Positions 44,609 to 53,436 of a stretch of 64,000 bases of DNA are shown here, one piece after another (position 1 is the stretch's first letter; every line of letters begins with the position of its first letter). This DNA comes from Saccharicrinis carchari (lineage in GTDB: Bacteria > Bacteroidota > Bacteroidia > Bacteroidales > Marinilabiliaceae), in NCBI RefSeq assembly GCF_900182605.1, contig NZ_FXTB01000008.1:124001-188000 (forward strand). Direction: 5' to 3'. The position numbers were made by a program, and so were the translations under genes. A model generated the notes under the pieces. The model had not been told where the DNA came from and did no database searches. It was given only the letters and a program-made list of their open reading frames with translations.

Positions 44609-46124
44609 ATGCCCGGAGCAGCCAATAGAGATTATCCCATACCCCAATAAATTGATAACGGGTGATGGCTGTGTGGATTTATCGCGTGGATTTTCGGTTA
44701 TTGGAGAAACAGCTCATTCGGAATACCTTGCTGCCGAATTAGGCAAACAAGGAATTTCTCCTGGCAAAGGGGGTAAAATTATATTTTCATCTGCCGAGCA
44801 GCCAAACAATCTGGGCGACGAAGGATACCGTCTGGTAGCCAAGAAAAAAACAATTACAATTTCGGCCAATGGCGACAATGGCTATTTCTATGGTATCCAA
44901 ACCTTATTACAAATGGTGAAGGGTACAAGTGTTGCAGCCGCAGAAATTGAAGATATTCCTGCATTTGGATGGCGTGCTTATATGCTCGACGAAGCCCGAT
45001 ATTTCCATGGCCAAGCCTTCGTTAAACAAATACTTGACGAGATGGCAAGGCTCAAAATGAATACCTTGCACTGGCACCTTACCGATGATGCGGGATGGCG
45101 GATTGAAATAAAAAAATACCCTAAATTAACCGAAATCGGTTCCGTAAGAAAAGATACAGAAACAGGAACCTGGGGAAGTGGCGAGACTGCCGGCGAAGCG
45201 CATAGCGGATTTTATACACAAGAACAAATAAAAGATATTGTTGCTTATGCCGCCGAAAGACATATAACGGTGGTTCCTGAATTTGAAATGCCCGGACATG
45301 CCAGCTCGGCCATTGCAGCATACAGCTGGTTAGGAACTGCCGGAAAAAAGATTGACGTACCCGTTACTTTTGGCCGTCATTACGATAATTATGATGTTAC
45401 CAAACCAGAAGTTATTGAATTTATAAAAGATGTGTTGACAGAGCTATTTGCCTTATTTCCTTCTGAAGTAATTCATATTGGTGGCGATGAAGTGGGCTAC
45501 AAAGTTTGGGAAGAATCAAAACATGTACAAAAATACATGAAAGAAAATGGAATCAATACACCGGCAGATTTACAGATTGCCTTTACCAATAAAATTTCAA
45601 AATTCATCGAAAGTAAGGGAAGAAGAATGATGGGTTGGAATGAAATTATGGGTAAGAATATTCATAAAGATTTTGCAGAAAAAAAACAAGATAAAGAAGC
45701 CGAAACAGAATTGGCCAAGAATGTAGTGGTGCATTTCTGGAAAGGCGACATTGAACTGATTACCGAAGCTGCCCAAAAAGGCTACAGCATTGTTAATTCC
45801 TTGCACTCAAACACATATTTAGATTATAGCTACAAAAACATTGACTTGAAAAAAGCATACGGATTTAATCCGATCCCTGATAATTTGGATGAAAAATACC
45901 ATAAAAACATCTTTGGTTTAGGCTGTCAGATGTGGAGTGAGTGGACTCCCACAAACAAGGATGTTGAATACCAGACCTTCCCCCGGATAGCGGCTTACGC
46001 TGAAACAGGCTGGACAAGCAAAGACAATAAAGATTATAACAGGTTCCGGAAATCGATGGATAATATCACCCGCATTTGGGATAAGCTAAACATTAATTAC
46101 GGCCCATTGGATATAAAGGAATAG
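44538..46124 (+). CDS. GH20 beta-N-acetylhexosaminidase, lipoprotein
   Basis: Fourth GH20 protein in the window, 528 residues, on the other strand and 22 kb from the cluster. A lipoprotein signal (lipobox IAAC at residue 20) leads to the accessory domain (GDEGYRLV, YFYGIQTLLQM) and the barrel (LHWHLTDDAGWRIEIKKYP, EFEMPGHAS), with catalytic Asp317-Glu318 in VIHIGGDEVG. It has no C-terminal binding domain, so it is a compact, surface-lipoprotein form. The start overlaps the PPK2 frame by 71 bases. The ATG at 44538 is preferred because it opens on an ideal signal. Confidence 0.94.
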   Translation: MNKELRLLIIAVVTGFIAACTTHKCPEQPIEIIPYPNKLITGDGCVDLSRGFSVIGETAHSEYLAAELGKQGISPGKGGKIIFSSAEQPNNLGDEGYRLVAKKKTITISANGDNGYFYGIQTLLQMVKGTSVAAAEIEDIPAFGWRAYMLDEARYFHGQAFVKQILDEMARLKMNTLHWHLTDDAGWRIEIKKYPKLTEIGSVRKDTETGTWGSGETAGEAHSGFYTQEQIKDIVAYAAERHITVVPEFEMPGHASSAIAAYSWLGTAGKKIDVPVTFGRHYDNYDVTKPEVIEFIKDVLTELFALFPSEVIHIGGDEVGYKVWEESKHVQKYMKENGINTPADLQIAFTNKISKFIESKGRRMMGWNEIMGKNIHKDFAEKKQDKEAETELAKNVVVHFWKGDIELITEAAQKGYSIVNSLHSNTYLDYSYKNIDLKKAYGFNPIPDNLDEKYHKNIFGLGCQMWSEWTPTNKDVEYQTFPRIAAYAETGWTSKDNKDYNRFRKSMDNITRIWDKLNINYGPLDIKE

Positions 46125-46218
46125 GACAGATTGCCCTTGGAGAAATCAGTTTGGAACATTAGTGCAATGTGCCCGATTAGAGCCGATGCCTTATGTCCTA
46201 TAAAAGTAATACTGCCGG

Positions 46219-46244
46219 TAGGGCCGGTCAAAAGGCGGGCCCTA
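46219..46244. terminator. Hairpin between GH20 and the LytTR gene
   Basis: TAGGGCC and GGCCCTA separated by 12 bases. It lies in the 259-base gap between convergent genes and may end either transcript. No T-run follows. Confidence 0.4.
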
Positions 46245-46383
46245 TAGGTAAGTGAACCAACTGATACTGTAACCCTTTATACTTTAATAGATAAGAACAC
46301 ACAATTAACATTGGTAAAAGCTTAATTTACAAAGATTAATGGAAAATCACCTAACCTACCTAACCCCAATCAAATGTGCCCGG

Positions 46384-47106
46384 TTACTTGTTACCCCTTC
46401 CGGTAATCTCTAAAAGCCCTTCCCTGAAGTTTCGGCCTACGGGTATTTTAACATTGCCCATCCGCAACTGGTGGGCCTCAATAACATTGATGTGCCGTAT
46501 GGCCACAACATACGATTTGTGTACCCTTATAAAGTCCTTCGGATCCAGTATTTCGAATATGTCCTTCATGTTTTGTCGCGACAGAATTTTTTTATCCACG
46601 GTATGGAATAAAAGATAGTTCCCATCCTTTTCCAGGTATAATATGTCCTCAACGTTTATCTTGTATAGCTGTGGGCCGCTTTTAATATAAATGGTTTTAT
46701 TGTTTTGGGCCTCGGTGGGGGTTTTCTTTTTCAGTTCATTTTCGGCATCAATTATTTTTTGAGCTTTGATAACGGCTTTTAAAAAACGTTGAAAGTCTAT
46801 CGGCTTGAGCAAATAATCAACCGCATCGTAATCATAACTGTTTAACGCAAACTGGGGATAGGCCGTGGTAAATATAATCTTAGGTTTTGCGTTTAAAATG
46901 TCCAAAAATTCCAGCCCGCTTAACTTAGGCATATTAATGTCTAAAAGAATAAGGTTAACGGGGCTGTGCTGAATAAATTCGATGGCTTTCACCGGATCCC
47001 TAAAAGTCGCCTCCACCTCAATAATTTCCATATCGTCGCAATAGCGTTTTAAAACCTCAATTGCCTTTGGCTCATCGTCAATAATTACTGTTTTAATTTT
47101 AGCCAT
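46384..47106 (-). CDS. LytTR-family response regulator
   Basis: Response regulator of 240 residues. The receiver domain (1-120) has the acidic pair IIDDEP, the phosphoacceptor Asp56 in LILLDINMPKLSG, and the Lys of YLLKPID near 105. The C-terminal half is a LytTR DNA-binding domain (YLEKDGNYLLFHT, ILSRQNMKDIFEIL, FIRVHKSYVV). It overlaps the sensor-kinase gene by eight bases, so the two are translated together. Bacteroidota LytTR pairs of this kind often control exported or surface functions, but no target can be named here. Confidence 0.94.
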   Translation of the reverse strand: MAKIKTVIIDDEPKAIEVLKRYCDDMEIIEVEATFRDPVKAIEFIQHSPVNLILLDINMPKLSGLEFLDILNAKPKIIFTTAYPQFALNSYDYDAVDYLLKPIDFQRFLKAVIKAQKIIDAENELKKKTPTEAQNNKTIYIKSGPQLYKINVEDILYLEKDGNYLLFHTVDKKILSRQNMKDIFEILDPKDFIRVHKSYVVAIRHINVIEAHQLRMGNVKIPVGRNFREGLLEITGRGNK

Positions 47107-48169
47107 TTGTAGTAATTCTTAATTCAGCGGTAAAGTAACCATCTGTTTCATATATTTTCAGATGGTGTTTGCCGGGATAAATCAAATGTAGCCTCCGTGT
47201 AACGTTTTCAAGCCCTATACCGGCATTTTTATCCGAAATGCTATGCTGCTTAAAGGCCTTGTTCCTAATTTTAAAATAAATGCCATCGTGCAAAACTTTC
47301 AGCGTAATGTGTATCACGGAGCTTTCGTTTAAGCTGAATCCATGTTTAAAGGCATTCTCGACAAAGGGCAATAGAATCATCGGGGCAATACTGCATGCTC
47401 CAAACTCCCCTTTCTTTTCAAAATTAACCATCAACTCATCTTCTTCATCCAACCGTAATTGCTGAATCGCGATAAAGCTCTCGATATAATCCACCTCATT
47501 TTGCAGTAGCACAAATTCTGCATTGCTTTCGTACAGCATATACCGCATCAAATTCGACAACTCCTGAATACCCGCTGACAATTCGCTAATTTGATGCTTT
47601 TGGGCAATGGAGTACAAATTATTTAAGGTGTTGAACAAGAAATGGGGATTGATTTGAGATTTTAAAAAGCTCAATTCGGAACTGATATTTTCCTTGGCTA
47701 TCTCATTTTTAAGCTTTTCGCTTTTGTACCACTCAATGGTAAAAGCATAGGCAAATGACAGCGCGATGTAAAAAACAAACAGCCCCATGTGCACCCCCAT
47801 CGAAGGAAAATATAAGGTCCCATTTTTAATTTGTGGGTAATTCAAATATTTATTGAGCAGGATGTCGGATAAAACAAGCAGAAGAGTAAGTCCCCATATT
47901 TTAATGATATAGGGCACCAGCTTTTTATTAATGAAGTAAGTTTTTAAAAACACAAAAATATTGGAATAAAAAACAACTGCACTCAATACTACAGTGACTA
48001 TGGTGGCTCTGATAAAATTATGCTTATACGTAACAACCACCTCCTCTGCCCCATCGGCCCTCTCGGCATAAACCTCTACGCTAGCTACTCCAAACACTTT
48101 GGAGATAACATATAACCCCAGTATCCAGAATAAAATATGACCCGATATGATTAAAACTTTCTTGTACAT
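47099..48169 (-). CDS. LytS/YehU-type sensor histidine kinase
   Basis: Membrane sensor kinase of 356 residues, partner of the LytTR regulator. Four hydrophobic helices fill about residues 5-145. Then comes the His_kinase domain with the phosphoacceptor His176 in SQINPHFLFNTLNNLYSIA, N-box-like PMILLPFVENAFKHG, and G-box NAGIGLENVTRRL. There is no separate periplasmic sensing domain, so the signal is likely sensed in or near the membrane. Confidence 0.93.
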   Translation of the reverse strand: MYKKVLIISGHILFWILGLYVISKVFGVASVEVYAERADGAEEVVVTYKHNFIRATIVTVVLSAVVFYSNIFVFLKTYFINKKLVPYIIKIWGLTLLLVLSDILLNKYLNYPQIKNGTLYFPSMGVHMGLFVFYIALSFAYAFTIEWYKSEKLKNEIAKENISSELSFLKSQINPHFLFNTLNNLYSIAQKHQISELSAGIQELSNLMRYMLYESNAEFVLLQNEVDYIESFIAIQQLRLDEEDELMVNFEKKGEFGACSIAPMILLPFVENAFKHGFSLNESSVIHITLKVLHDGIYFKIRNKAFKQHSISDKNAGIGLENVTRRLHLIYPGKHHLKIYETDGYFTAELRITTNG

Positions 48170-48570
48170 ACCTCTAAATTAGGGACTTTCCTTTGGTATC
48201 TTGTCATTTTTTGATAGAATATCAGAGGAAAGAATATTCTCAAATGTAATTATTCAAAGTCAATATTATTGTTTGTTGGTACGAACAACCGAAATATGAC
48301 ATTAAACGTAAAGCCTCGGGTATTCGATTCCGGATTTCATTTTTCTGCATTCTAAATACATATTGGTCTCATACGTTTCATTTCTTTTTAATCAATATAC
48401 TTTATCGTTAACATTGCTTACGCAGGAGGATGATTGCTTGGAGCGTTCTCCCGAATCGAGTTCAGGACAGCTCCGCCTGCGACAGGCAGCCACACGACCA
48501 TTGAATTGACCAAAAGGAAATCATAAGCACCTTTAATGTTAGAGATTGGAAAAAAAAAAAAATAATCACA
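48170..48570. other. 400-nt gap upstream of the second leader element
   Basis: Contains no supported gene. A minus-strand open frame at 48462-48662 falls in palindromic sequence and is taken as chance. GC palindromes near 48450-48490 include TCAGGACAGCTCC and CCTGCGACAGGC, akin to the small palindromes found in the duplicated leader element. Confidence 0.4.
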
Positions 48571-48727
48571 TGACACGAGCCCCCGAATGGTCGGGGCGGG
48601 CTCCCGATGAAAGATCGGGACAGGTTATGAGAGTATCCTCTCACATTACTTGTCTCGCACAAGCGGAAGGGAAAACATTATTGGCGAGTTCCATCGAATA
48701 CCAATAAGAACAAATATTTATAATGAG
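48571..48727 (+). repeat. Duplicated leader element, copy 2
   Basis: Second copy of the leader found at 9205-9358, directly ahead of the ATG at 48728. The GC stem GAGCCC..GGGCTC is followed by a small palindrome (TCCCGATGAAAGATCGGGA) not present in copy 1, then CACATTACTTG and the conserved 65-base segment. The frame through the conserved part is open and in phase with the gene in both copies, but the signal peptides start at the ATGs after it. Confidence 0.7.
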
Positions 48728-50494
48728 ATGAAAAAAGTAAAAATAATTGGGTGTGCACTTTTGATAGCTGTTACCTTACACGCACAACAAGCGATGGAGA
48801 ACATTGGAAAAAAAGTAGATGACTATTTATCCGGGGCAGAGCTTTATGGTTTTTCGGGTGCTATAATAGTTGCAAAAGACGGTCAAATCCTGCTAAATAA
48901 GGGTTATGGATATGCCCACAGGACAACAAAAACAGTGAACACCCCGAGTTCTGTTTTTTCAACCGGTTCTGTAACAAAACAGTTTACGGCCGCCGCTGTC
49001 ATGAAACTCGAAATGATGGGCAAACTGAACACTGAAGATAAGTTACCCAAGTATTTCGACAACGTACCCGATGACAAAAAAAACATCACCATCCATCATC
49101 TGCTCACCCACACTGCTGGGCTGCCACCGGCTGTCGGTAACGATTTCGACCCTATTACCAAAGGTGAATTTATTGAAAAAGTTATGGCCGCAGAAACCAG
49201 GTTCCCGCCGGGCGATGACTTCGCATATTCTAATGTAGGCTACAGCCTATTGGCCCTCATCATCGAGAAGCAAAGCAAACTGCGATACGAAGCGTTTTTA
49301 CGGAAATATCTTTTTGGCCCTGCCGGGATGCAACATACGGGGTACGGCTTGCCCAATTGGGACGACACCGCATTCGCCCATATTTACAATGGTGATAATG
49401 ACAATGGCTCAACACGTAGATTCACCAAGCCTACCTGGCATTTGATGGGCAATGGCGGTATTTTGTCAACAACCGGGGATATGTATAAATGGGTTGAAGC
49501 CTTAAAAAACAATACGGTGTTAAACGAGGAAGCTACGAGGAAAATGTTCGTGCCGTTTAAAAATAATTACGCCTACGGTTGGGACGCTATCGACGGCGGT
49601 AACCTGAGGCAACACGACGGCGGCAGCACATTGGGCAACAGCGCCGAGCTAAGGTGGTTTGTAGAGGAAGACTTGCTTACAATGCTTTTTACCAATGCCA
49701 CCATCAACGGTAATTTAGGCTTTTCGGTTGTCAGGGACGACATTGAAGCCTTGACTTTTGGCATCGAAATTCCTTTACCACCCAAAATACATCCGGTGGC
49801 AAGGGATCTTGAACCTTACATCGGGACCTATCAGTTTCCATCCGGCCAAACGTTTAGCATATCGGGCGACGCGCACAGTATATATTTGGAGGTTGACAAC
49901 CAGGAGCTGTACGACCTGCTGCTCGACCCGGATAACTACAAGCCAGGAGGGGTAAATATAGTGCCAAACAAAAAAATTGAAAAAGCTTTTGAAAGAGCTT
50001 TAAGTGATGGCGATTTCCAGGGCTTTGAATTCATAGGGGCCTCGGCAACATTGCAAAAAGAGATTAGCACAGAAATAGAAATGGAAGGGATGACCAAGCC
50101 CAACTACAAATTGATAAAAACCGTACCTTCGCAACATGGCGACAATAGGTATATAACCCAGGTAGCGTTGAGCGATGATAAAAACTTTGAGGGCGAAAGT
50201 ATGATTCTAAGCATTGTTACGGAAAATTTTAAATTTGCAGGCTTGGGGATTGACTTTGGTTCTGTAAGCCCTTTAAAACTGCAATTATATCCCATTGCGG
50301 AAAATAAATTTCAAGCATATAGTTTACAATCTAAAATGGGAGCCCGCATAGAAATAGTGGGCAAATCTGACAATAATTATGACTTTACCGTTGGAAACAC
50401 CACGGTTTCGTACATCAAAAAAAAAAGGGATAAAATAAACTCTTCCTCAGTTACCCCGCCAACGGAAATCATCCACTCCGAATTTCAAAAATAA
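48728..50494 (+). CDS. Secreted serine hydrolase, class C beta-lactamase fold, with C-terminal domain
   Basis: From the ATG at 48728 it is 588 residues. A short signal (ending TLHAQQ) leads to a beta-lactamase-type domain with S-x-x-K as SVTK in STGSVTKQFTAA, and YSNVGYS as the Y-x-N motif. LTHTAGLPP is a further family motif. The third motif is HDGGSTLG. The last 230 or so residues form a beta-rich domain without a name I recognise. It could be a peptidase or esterase acting on cell-wall peptides or D-amino acids. The frame is open to 48650, but that part belongs to the repeated leader. Confidence 0.88.
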   Translation: MKKVKIIGCALLIAVTLHAQQAMENIGKKVDDYLSGAELYGFSGAIIVAKDGQILLNKGYGYAHRTTKTVNTPSSVFSTGSVTKQFTAAAVMKLEMMGKLNTEDKLPKYFDNVPDDKKNITIHHLLTHTAGLPPAVGNDFDPITKGEFIEKVMAAETRFPPGDDFAYSNVGYSLLALIIEKQSKLRYEAFLRKYLFGPAGMQHTGYGLPNWDDTAFAHIYNGDNDNGSTRRFTKPTWHLMGNGGILSTTGDMYKWVEALKNNTVLNEEATRKMFVPFKNNYAYGWDAIDGGNLRQHDGGSTLGNSAELRWFVEEDLLTMLFTNATINGNLGFSVVRDDIEALTFGIEIPLPPKIHPVARDLEPYIGTYQFPSGQTFSISGDAHSIYLEVDNQELYDLLLDPDNYKPGGVNIVPNKKIEKAFERALSDGDFQGFEFIGASATLQKEISTEIEMEGMTKPNYKLIKTVPSQHGDNRYITQVALSDDKNFEGESMILSIVTENFKFAGLGIDFGSVSPLKLQLYPIAENKFQAYSLQSKMGARIEIVGKSDNNYDFTVGNTTVSYIKKKRDKINSSSVTPPTEIIHSEFQK

Positions 50495-50628
50495 AAACCG
50501 ACCTAAATCGAGATATGATTAGAGAATATATCCTTGATTAGAGCTGTTAGGCATGAAAGTAGCCGTTATCGATAATGGTTGGAGTGAACTAAAATTTGTT
50601 TACCGGACGAAGGACAGAAAATAAAATG

Positions 50629-50725
50629 TGGGTTGTACCGGATTGGAACCAGTAACCCCTACCCTTTTGAGATAATACTCGCAGTCTGTCGGCCGGCAAA
50701 TGTGAACCAACTGAGTTGTCAACCC
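50629..50725 (-). pseudogene. Decayed tRNA-Val copy
   Basis: On the minus strand it matches the tRNA-Val at 51609-51683 at both ends (GGGTTG start, AACTCAGTTGGTT, then GGGTAGGGGTTACTGGTT and GGTACAACCC). The D stem is broken, the anticodon arm is replaced by a longer unrelated stretch of about 20 extra bases, and the T-loop GTTCGAAT has become GTTCCAAT. It cannot fold as a working tRNA. The remainder of 50495-50998 shows no gene, apart from a fair promoter for OsmC near 50928-50960. Confidence 0.75.
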
Positions 50726-50998
50726 TTTTCATTCGGTTTACAAAAACAGTAAATTATCACATAACAAACGATATTTTTTAACCTTCACACCAATACAAGT
50801 GAACGCTGAATATATGCCCACTTATTTGGCATGACAAATACATATTCTTTTAAATATTCCTTTATAGGTAAGAAACAAAGTCAGGTAGTTTATCCTACCT
50901 AACTAGCAGCCTATTTCGACACTCTATTATTTTGAAGCGTTAAAATAAACTCTATATTTACACCGTAACAAAAAAACAAAGCTTAAACAATAATAACT

Positions 50999-51451
50999 AT
51001 GTCTGATTTAACATTTAAAATTGAAGGAGCGGCCCAAAGCCCGACAAAATTTATCGCCAATGCAAGGCAATTCAAACTTACACTTGACGAACCACCCGAA
51101 CTTGGAGGTGAGGATGCAGGCGCCAATCCTGTTGAATACCTTTTGGCCGGTTATGCCGGATGCCTAAACGTGGTAGCTCATCTTACGGCTCGCGAATTGG
51201 GTATAAAACTCGAAAAGCTAAAAATTGAGATACAGGGCAATCTGAACCCAGCCCGTTTCTTAGGAGAATCCAATGAAGAAAGAACCGGTTTTAAAAATAT
51301 CGATGTGCAGTTTTCGCCTGTCACCGATGCGGCACCGGAATTAATAGAAGAATGGATTTCGGCAATCAAAAACCGTTGTCCGGTAAACGATAACCTGGCA
51401 AACCCAACTCCTTTATCTTTTAATATTGTACAGGAAGGGGTGCTTGTGTAA
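50999..51451 (+). CDS. OsmC family protein
   Basis: Small thiol-dependent peroxidase-fold protein of the OsmC/YhfA type, 150 residues, which reduces organic hydroperoxides in better-known members. The two reactive cysteines are present: Cys55 in LLAGYAGCLNV and Cys127 in IKNRCPVNDNL. A conserved Glu lies in NPVEYLL. No signal peptide is seen, so it is cytoplasmic. It is a single gene. A long inverted repeat after the stop (CCCGGCATTT at 51462-51471 and AAATGCCGGG at about 51552-51561) may end its transcript. Confidence 0.9.
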   Translation: MSDLTFKIEGAAQSPTKFIANARQFKLTLDEPPELGGEDAGANPVEYLLAGYAGCLNVVAHLTARELGIKLEKLKIEIQGNLNPARFLGESNEERTGFKNIDVQFSPVTDAAPELIEEWISAIKNRCPVNDNLANPTPLSFNIVQEGVLV

Positions 51452-51608
51452 GATACTAGATCCCGGCATTTATTTTACTTGGCTAAGCCCATTGATAATT
51501 TAATAGTGGCAATTGAATGAATGGCTGGCAGGAAAAAAGCTTGGCTAAAAAAAATGCCGGGGCTATTTGAAGTAAAAGCAACCAAAAAAATTATTAAATC
51601 AAAAAAAG

Positions 51609-51683
51609 TGGGTTGTACTGGATTCGAACCAGTGACCCCTACCCTGTCAAGGTAATGCTCTAAACCAACTGAGCTAACAACCC
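51609..51683 (-). tRNA. tRNA-Val (anticodon GAC)
   Basis: On the minus strand: 7-bp acceptor (GGGTTGT with ACAACCC), D arm GCTC..GAGC, anticodon arm TTACC-TTGACAG-GGTAG with anticodon GAC, T arm ACTGG-TTCGAAT-CCAGT, and discriminator A. Length is 75 bases; the CCA is not encoded. T-rich sequence follows on the same strand. Confidence 0.95.
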
Positions 51684-51949
51684 TTTTTTTTGACCCGAAA
51701 AAGTATAATAATCAAGCAAGTAGAATAAAACTTAGCATCATGTATTTCCAGGAATTAGTATTTTATGATAATGTATTCAAGTATTTCATCAATTCAGCTA
51801 AATGGGCAATCACTTCAACGACCATACTTTAATCACAATTAACAAAACCCTTACCCCGCATATCATGAGCCGTTAGCTTATGCCCAACTTAACACCAGAT
51901 TCTACCATGCAAATAAACCACTGCCGCTATAACCATATCAGGCACCGGC

Positions 51950-52858
51950 TTAGCTTTTTAAAATATGGGTTGTTAAGTTTTTAATACTGGACTCAATACC
52001 CTCAAAAGGCCTGCCATTGCCCTGGCTGTCGTCTTCCACAAAAATATATTGGGTGCCCGCCACATCGCGCGCTTCCATAATCCGCTTAAAATCGATTACA
52101 CCTTCCCCCACGCTGCACATGTCGGTACCTTTTGTTTCGTGCATGGAATCCTCTTGGTTACGCATGTCCTTAATGTGCAACAACTGGAACCTACCTGGAT
52201 ATTTTTCAAATATTTCTACCGGGTCGTGCCCTGCTTTGTGTGCCCAAAAAACATCCAGTTCCATGGTTACTAAATCAGGATCCAGCCTGGGCATAAACAA
52301 ATCATAATAAGGGACAATACCATCCATGGGCTCAAACTCAAAGTCATGGTTATGGTACCCAAACTGAATACCTACATCCTTCATAATTCCGCCTACTTTG
52401 TTCCATTCCTCTATTAAACGTTTATAGGTCTCAACATTACGGTCGGATTGGTTTACCCAGGGCTGAACACAATATTTCACATCCATCCGGGCATGAGCCT
52501 CGGCCATCCTTTTAGCATTATCGAGTGTAATACCTTTTGCCTCCACCTGCGTATGGCTACTAATGGTTTCCATGCCCAAATCAGACACCATCTTTTTAAA
52601 CTCAGCCGGTGCCAAACCATAAAACTTTCCATCCGCGTAATTGGCCAGTTCAAGATATTTATAACCAAGATCCGAGACTTTTTTTAATGAACCTTGCAAA
52701 TCGGCTTTTATAGCATCGCGGATGGTATAAAGTTGCAGGCCAACACCATAACTCTTACGATCTATTGTTGAGCTTGCGCAGGCCGATAATGGCCCAAGTA
52801 ATAACATGCTGGCAGAACCTGCTGCTGTAATCTTTAAAAATTCTCTTCTTGTTTTCAT
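51950..52858 (-). CDS. Sugar phosphate isomerase/epimerase-like TIM-barrel protein, Tat/lipoprotein signal
   Basis: Xylose-isomerase-like TIM barrel of 302 residues from the ATG at 52858. This start opens on a twin-arginine signal (MKTRREFLKITAAGSAS) that also ends in a lipobox-like LSAC. VGLQLYTIRDAI, YLELANYADGKF, QFGYHNHDFEF (metal-ligand region), VTMELDVFWAHKAG and LLHIKDM are typical of secreted Bacteroidota members, which are often found with glycan-use genes. The exact substrate is unknown. The frame is open upstream to 52954 without signal character, so the longer form is unlikely. Confidence 0.9.
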   Translation of the reverse strand: MKTRREFLKITAAGSASMLLLGPLSACASSTIDRKSYGVGLQLYTIRDAIKADLQGSLKKVSDLGYKYLELANYADGKFYGLAPAEFKKMVSDLGMETISSHTQVEAKGITLDNAKRMAEAHARMDVKYCVQPWVNQSDRNVETYKRLIEEWNKVGGIMKDVGIQFGYHNHDFEFEPMDGIVPYYDLFMPRLDPDLVTMELDVFWAHKAGHDPVEIFEKYPGRFQLLHIKDMRNQEDSMHETKGTDMCSVGEGVIDFKRIMEARDVAGTQYIFVEDDSQGNGRPFEGIESSIKNLTTHILKS

Positions 52859-53001
52859 GGCAAATCTAATTTGAAAACAATAATACAAAACATTATCGAC
52901 AAAAAAGTCATTCTCATCCGTGTAGTTTTTTTTACATTTTTCTAAAAGACACATTGCAAATGTTAGAAAATAAACACCAGCTTTGTTAAAACAATATACA
53001 C

Positions 53002-53277
53002 TTAGCCTACAAGAAACTACAGGCTAATAAACGCAACACCGAAGTTTTATTAATTTATGCCGAAACGCAAAACGAAAAAGACAAGATGCCTTAGCAGTAT
53101 GCTTACAATTGTTTAAATTTGATTCGGGAAAGAGCAGGTCTGGAAAATTTACAATCGCTAACAAAGGAAGAGTTTCGTGAGGCAGTATGGAAAGAACGGT
53201 ATTTTGAATTAGCCTTTAAAAAAAAGAATTGGTTCGACATGGCACGAGCCGTGAGAAGATACCCCATACGAGGATAA
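53002..53277 (+). pseudogene. SusD/RagB C-terminal fragment (remnant)
   Basis: Ninety-one codons in one frame, ending at TAA 53275-53277, with a TAG at 53092-53094. They read as the C-terminal half of a SusD-type outer-membrane glycan-binding lipoprotein: EVLLIYAET, LNLIRERAGLENL, LTKEEFREAVWKERYFELAF and NWFDMARAV. There is no N-terminal part, no SusC gene beside it and no full C-terminus. It is the trace of a lost polysaccharide-utilization locus next to fucosidase and MlrC-type genes. Confidence 0.85.
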
Positions 53278-53436
53278 TTATTATTGCGGCGAGTTCCAAT
53301 TGACAATTGAAAGAATAATTGAAACATATAAAAATATTGAATACTTTTGATGCGATATTCATTAAAGGCATTTAATATTGATTGCCTGATGCATCAATAC
53401 AAAATTTCAATAAACACATTAATAATACCTAACGTT

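Noticed and set aside
48462-48662. 66-codon minus-strand frame
   Set aside because: Lies in the palindromic duplicated leader, and the copy at 9205-9358 does not preserve this frame.
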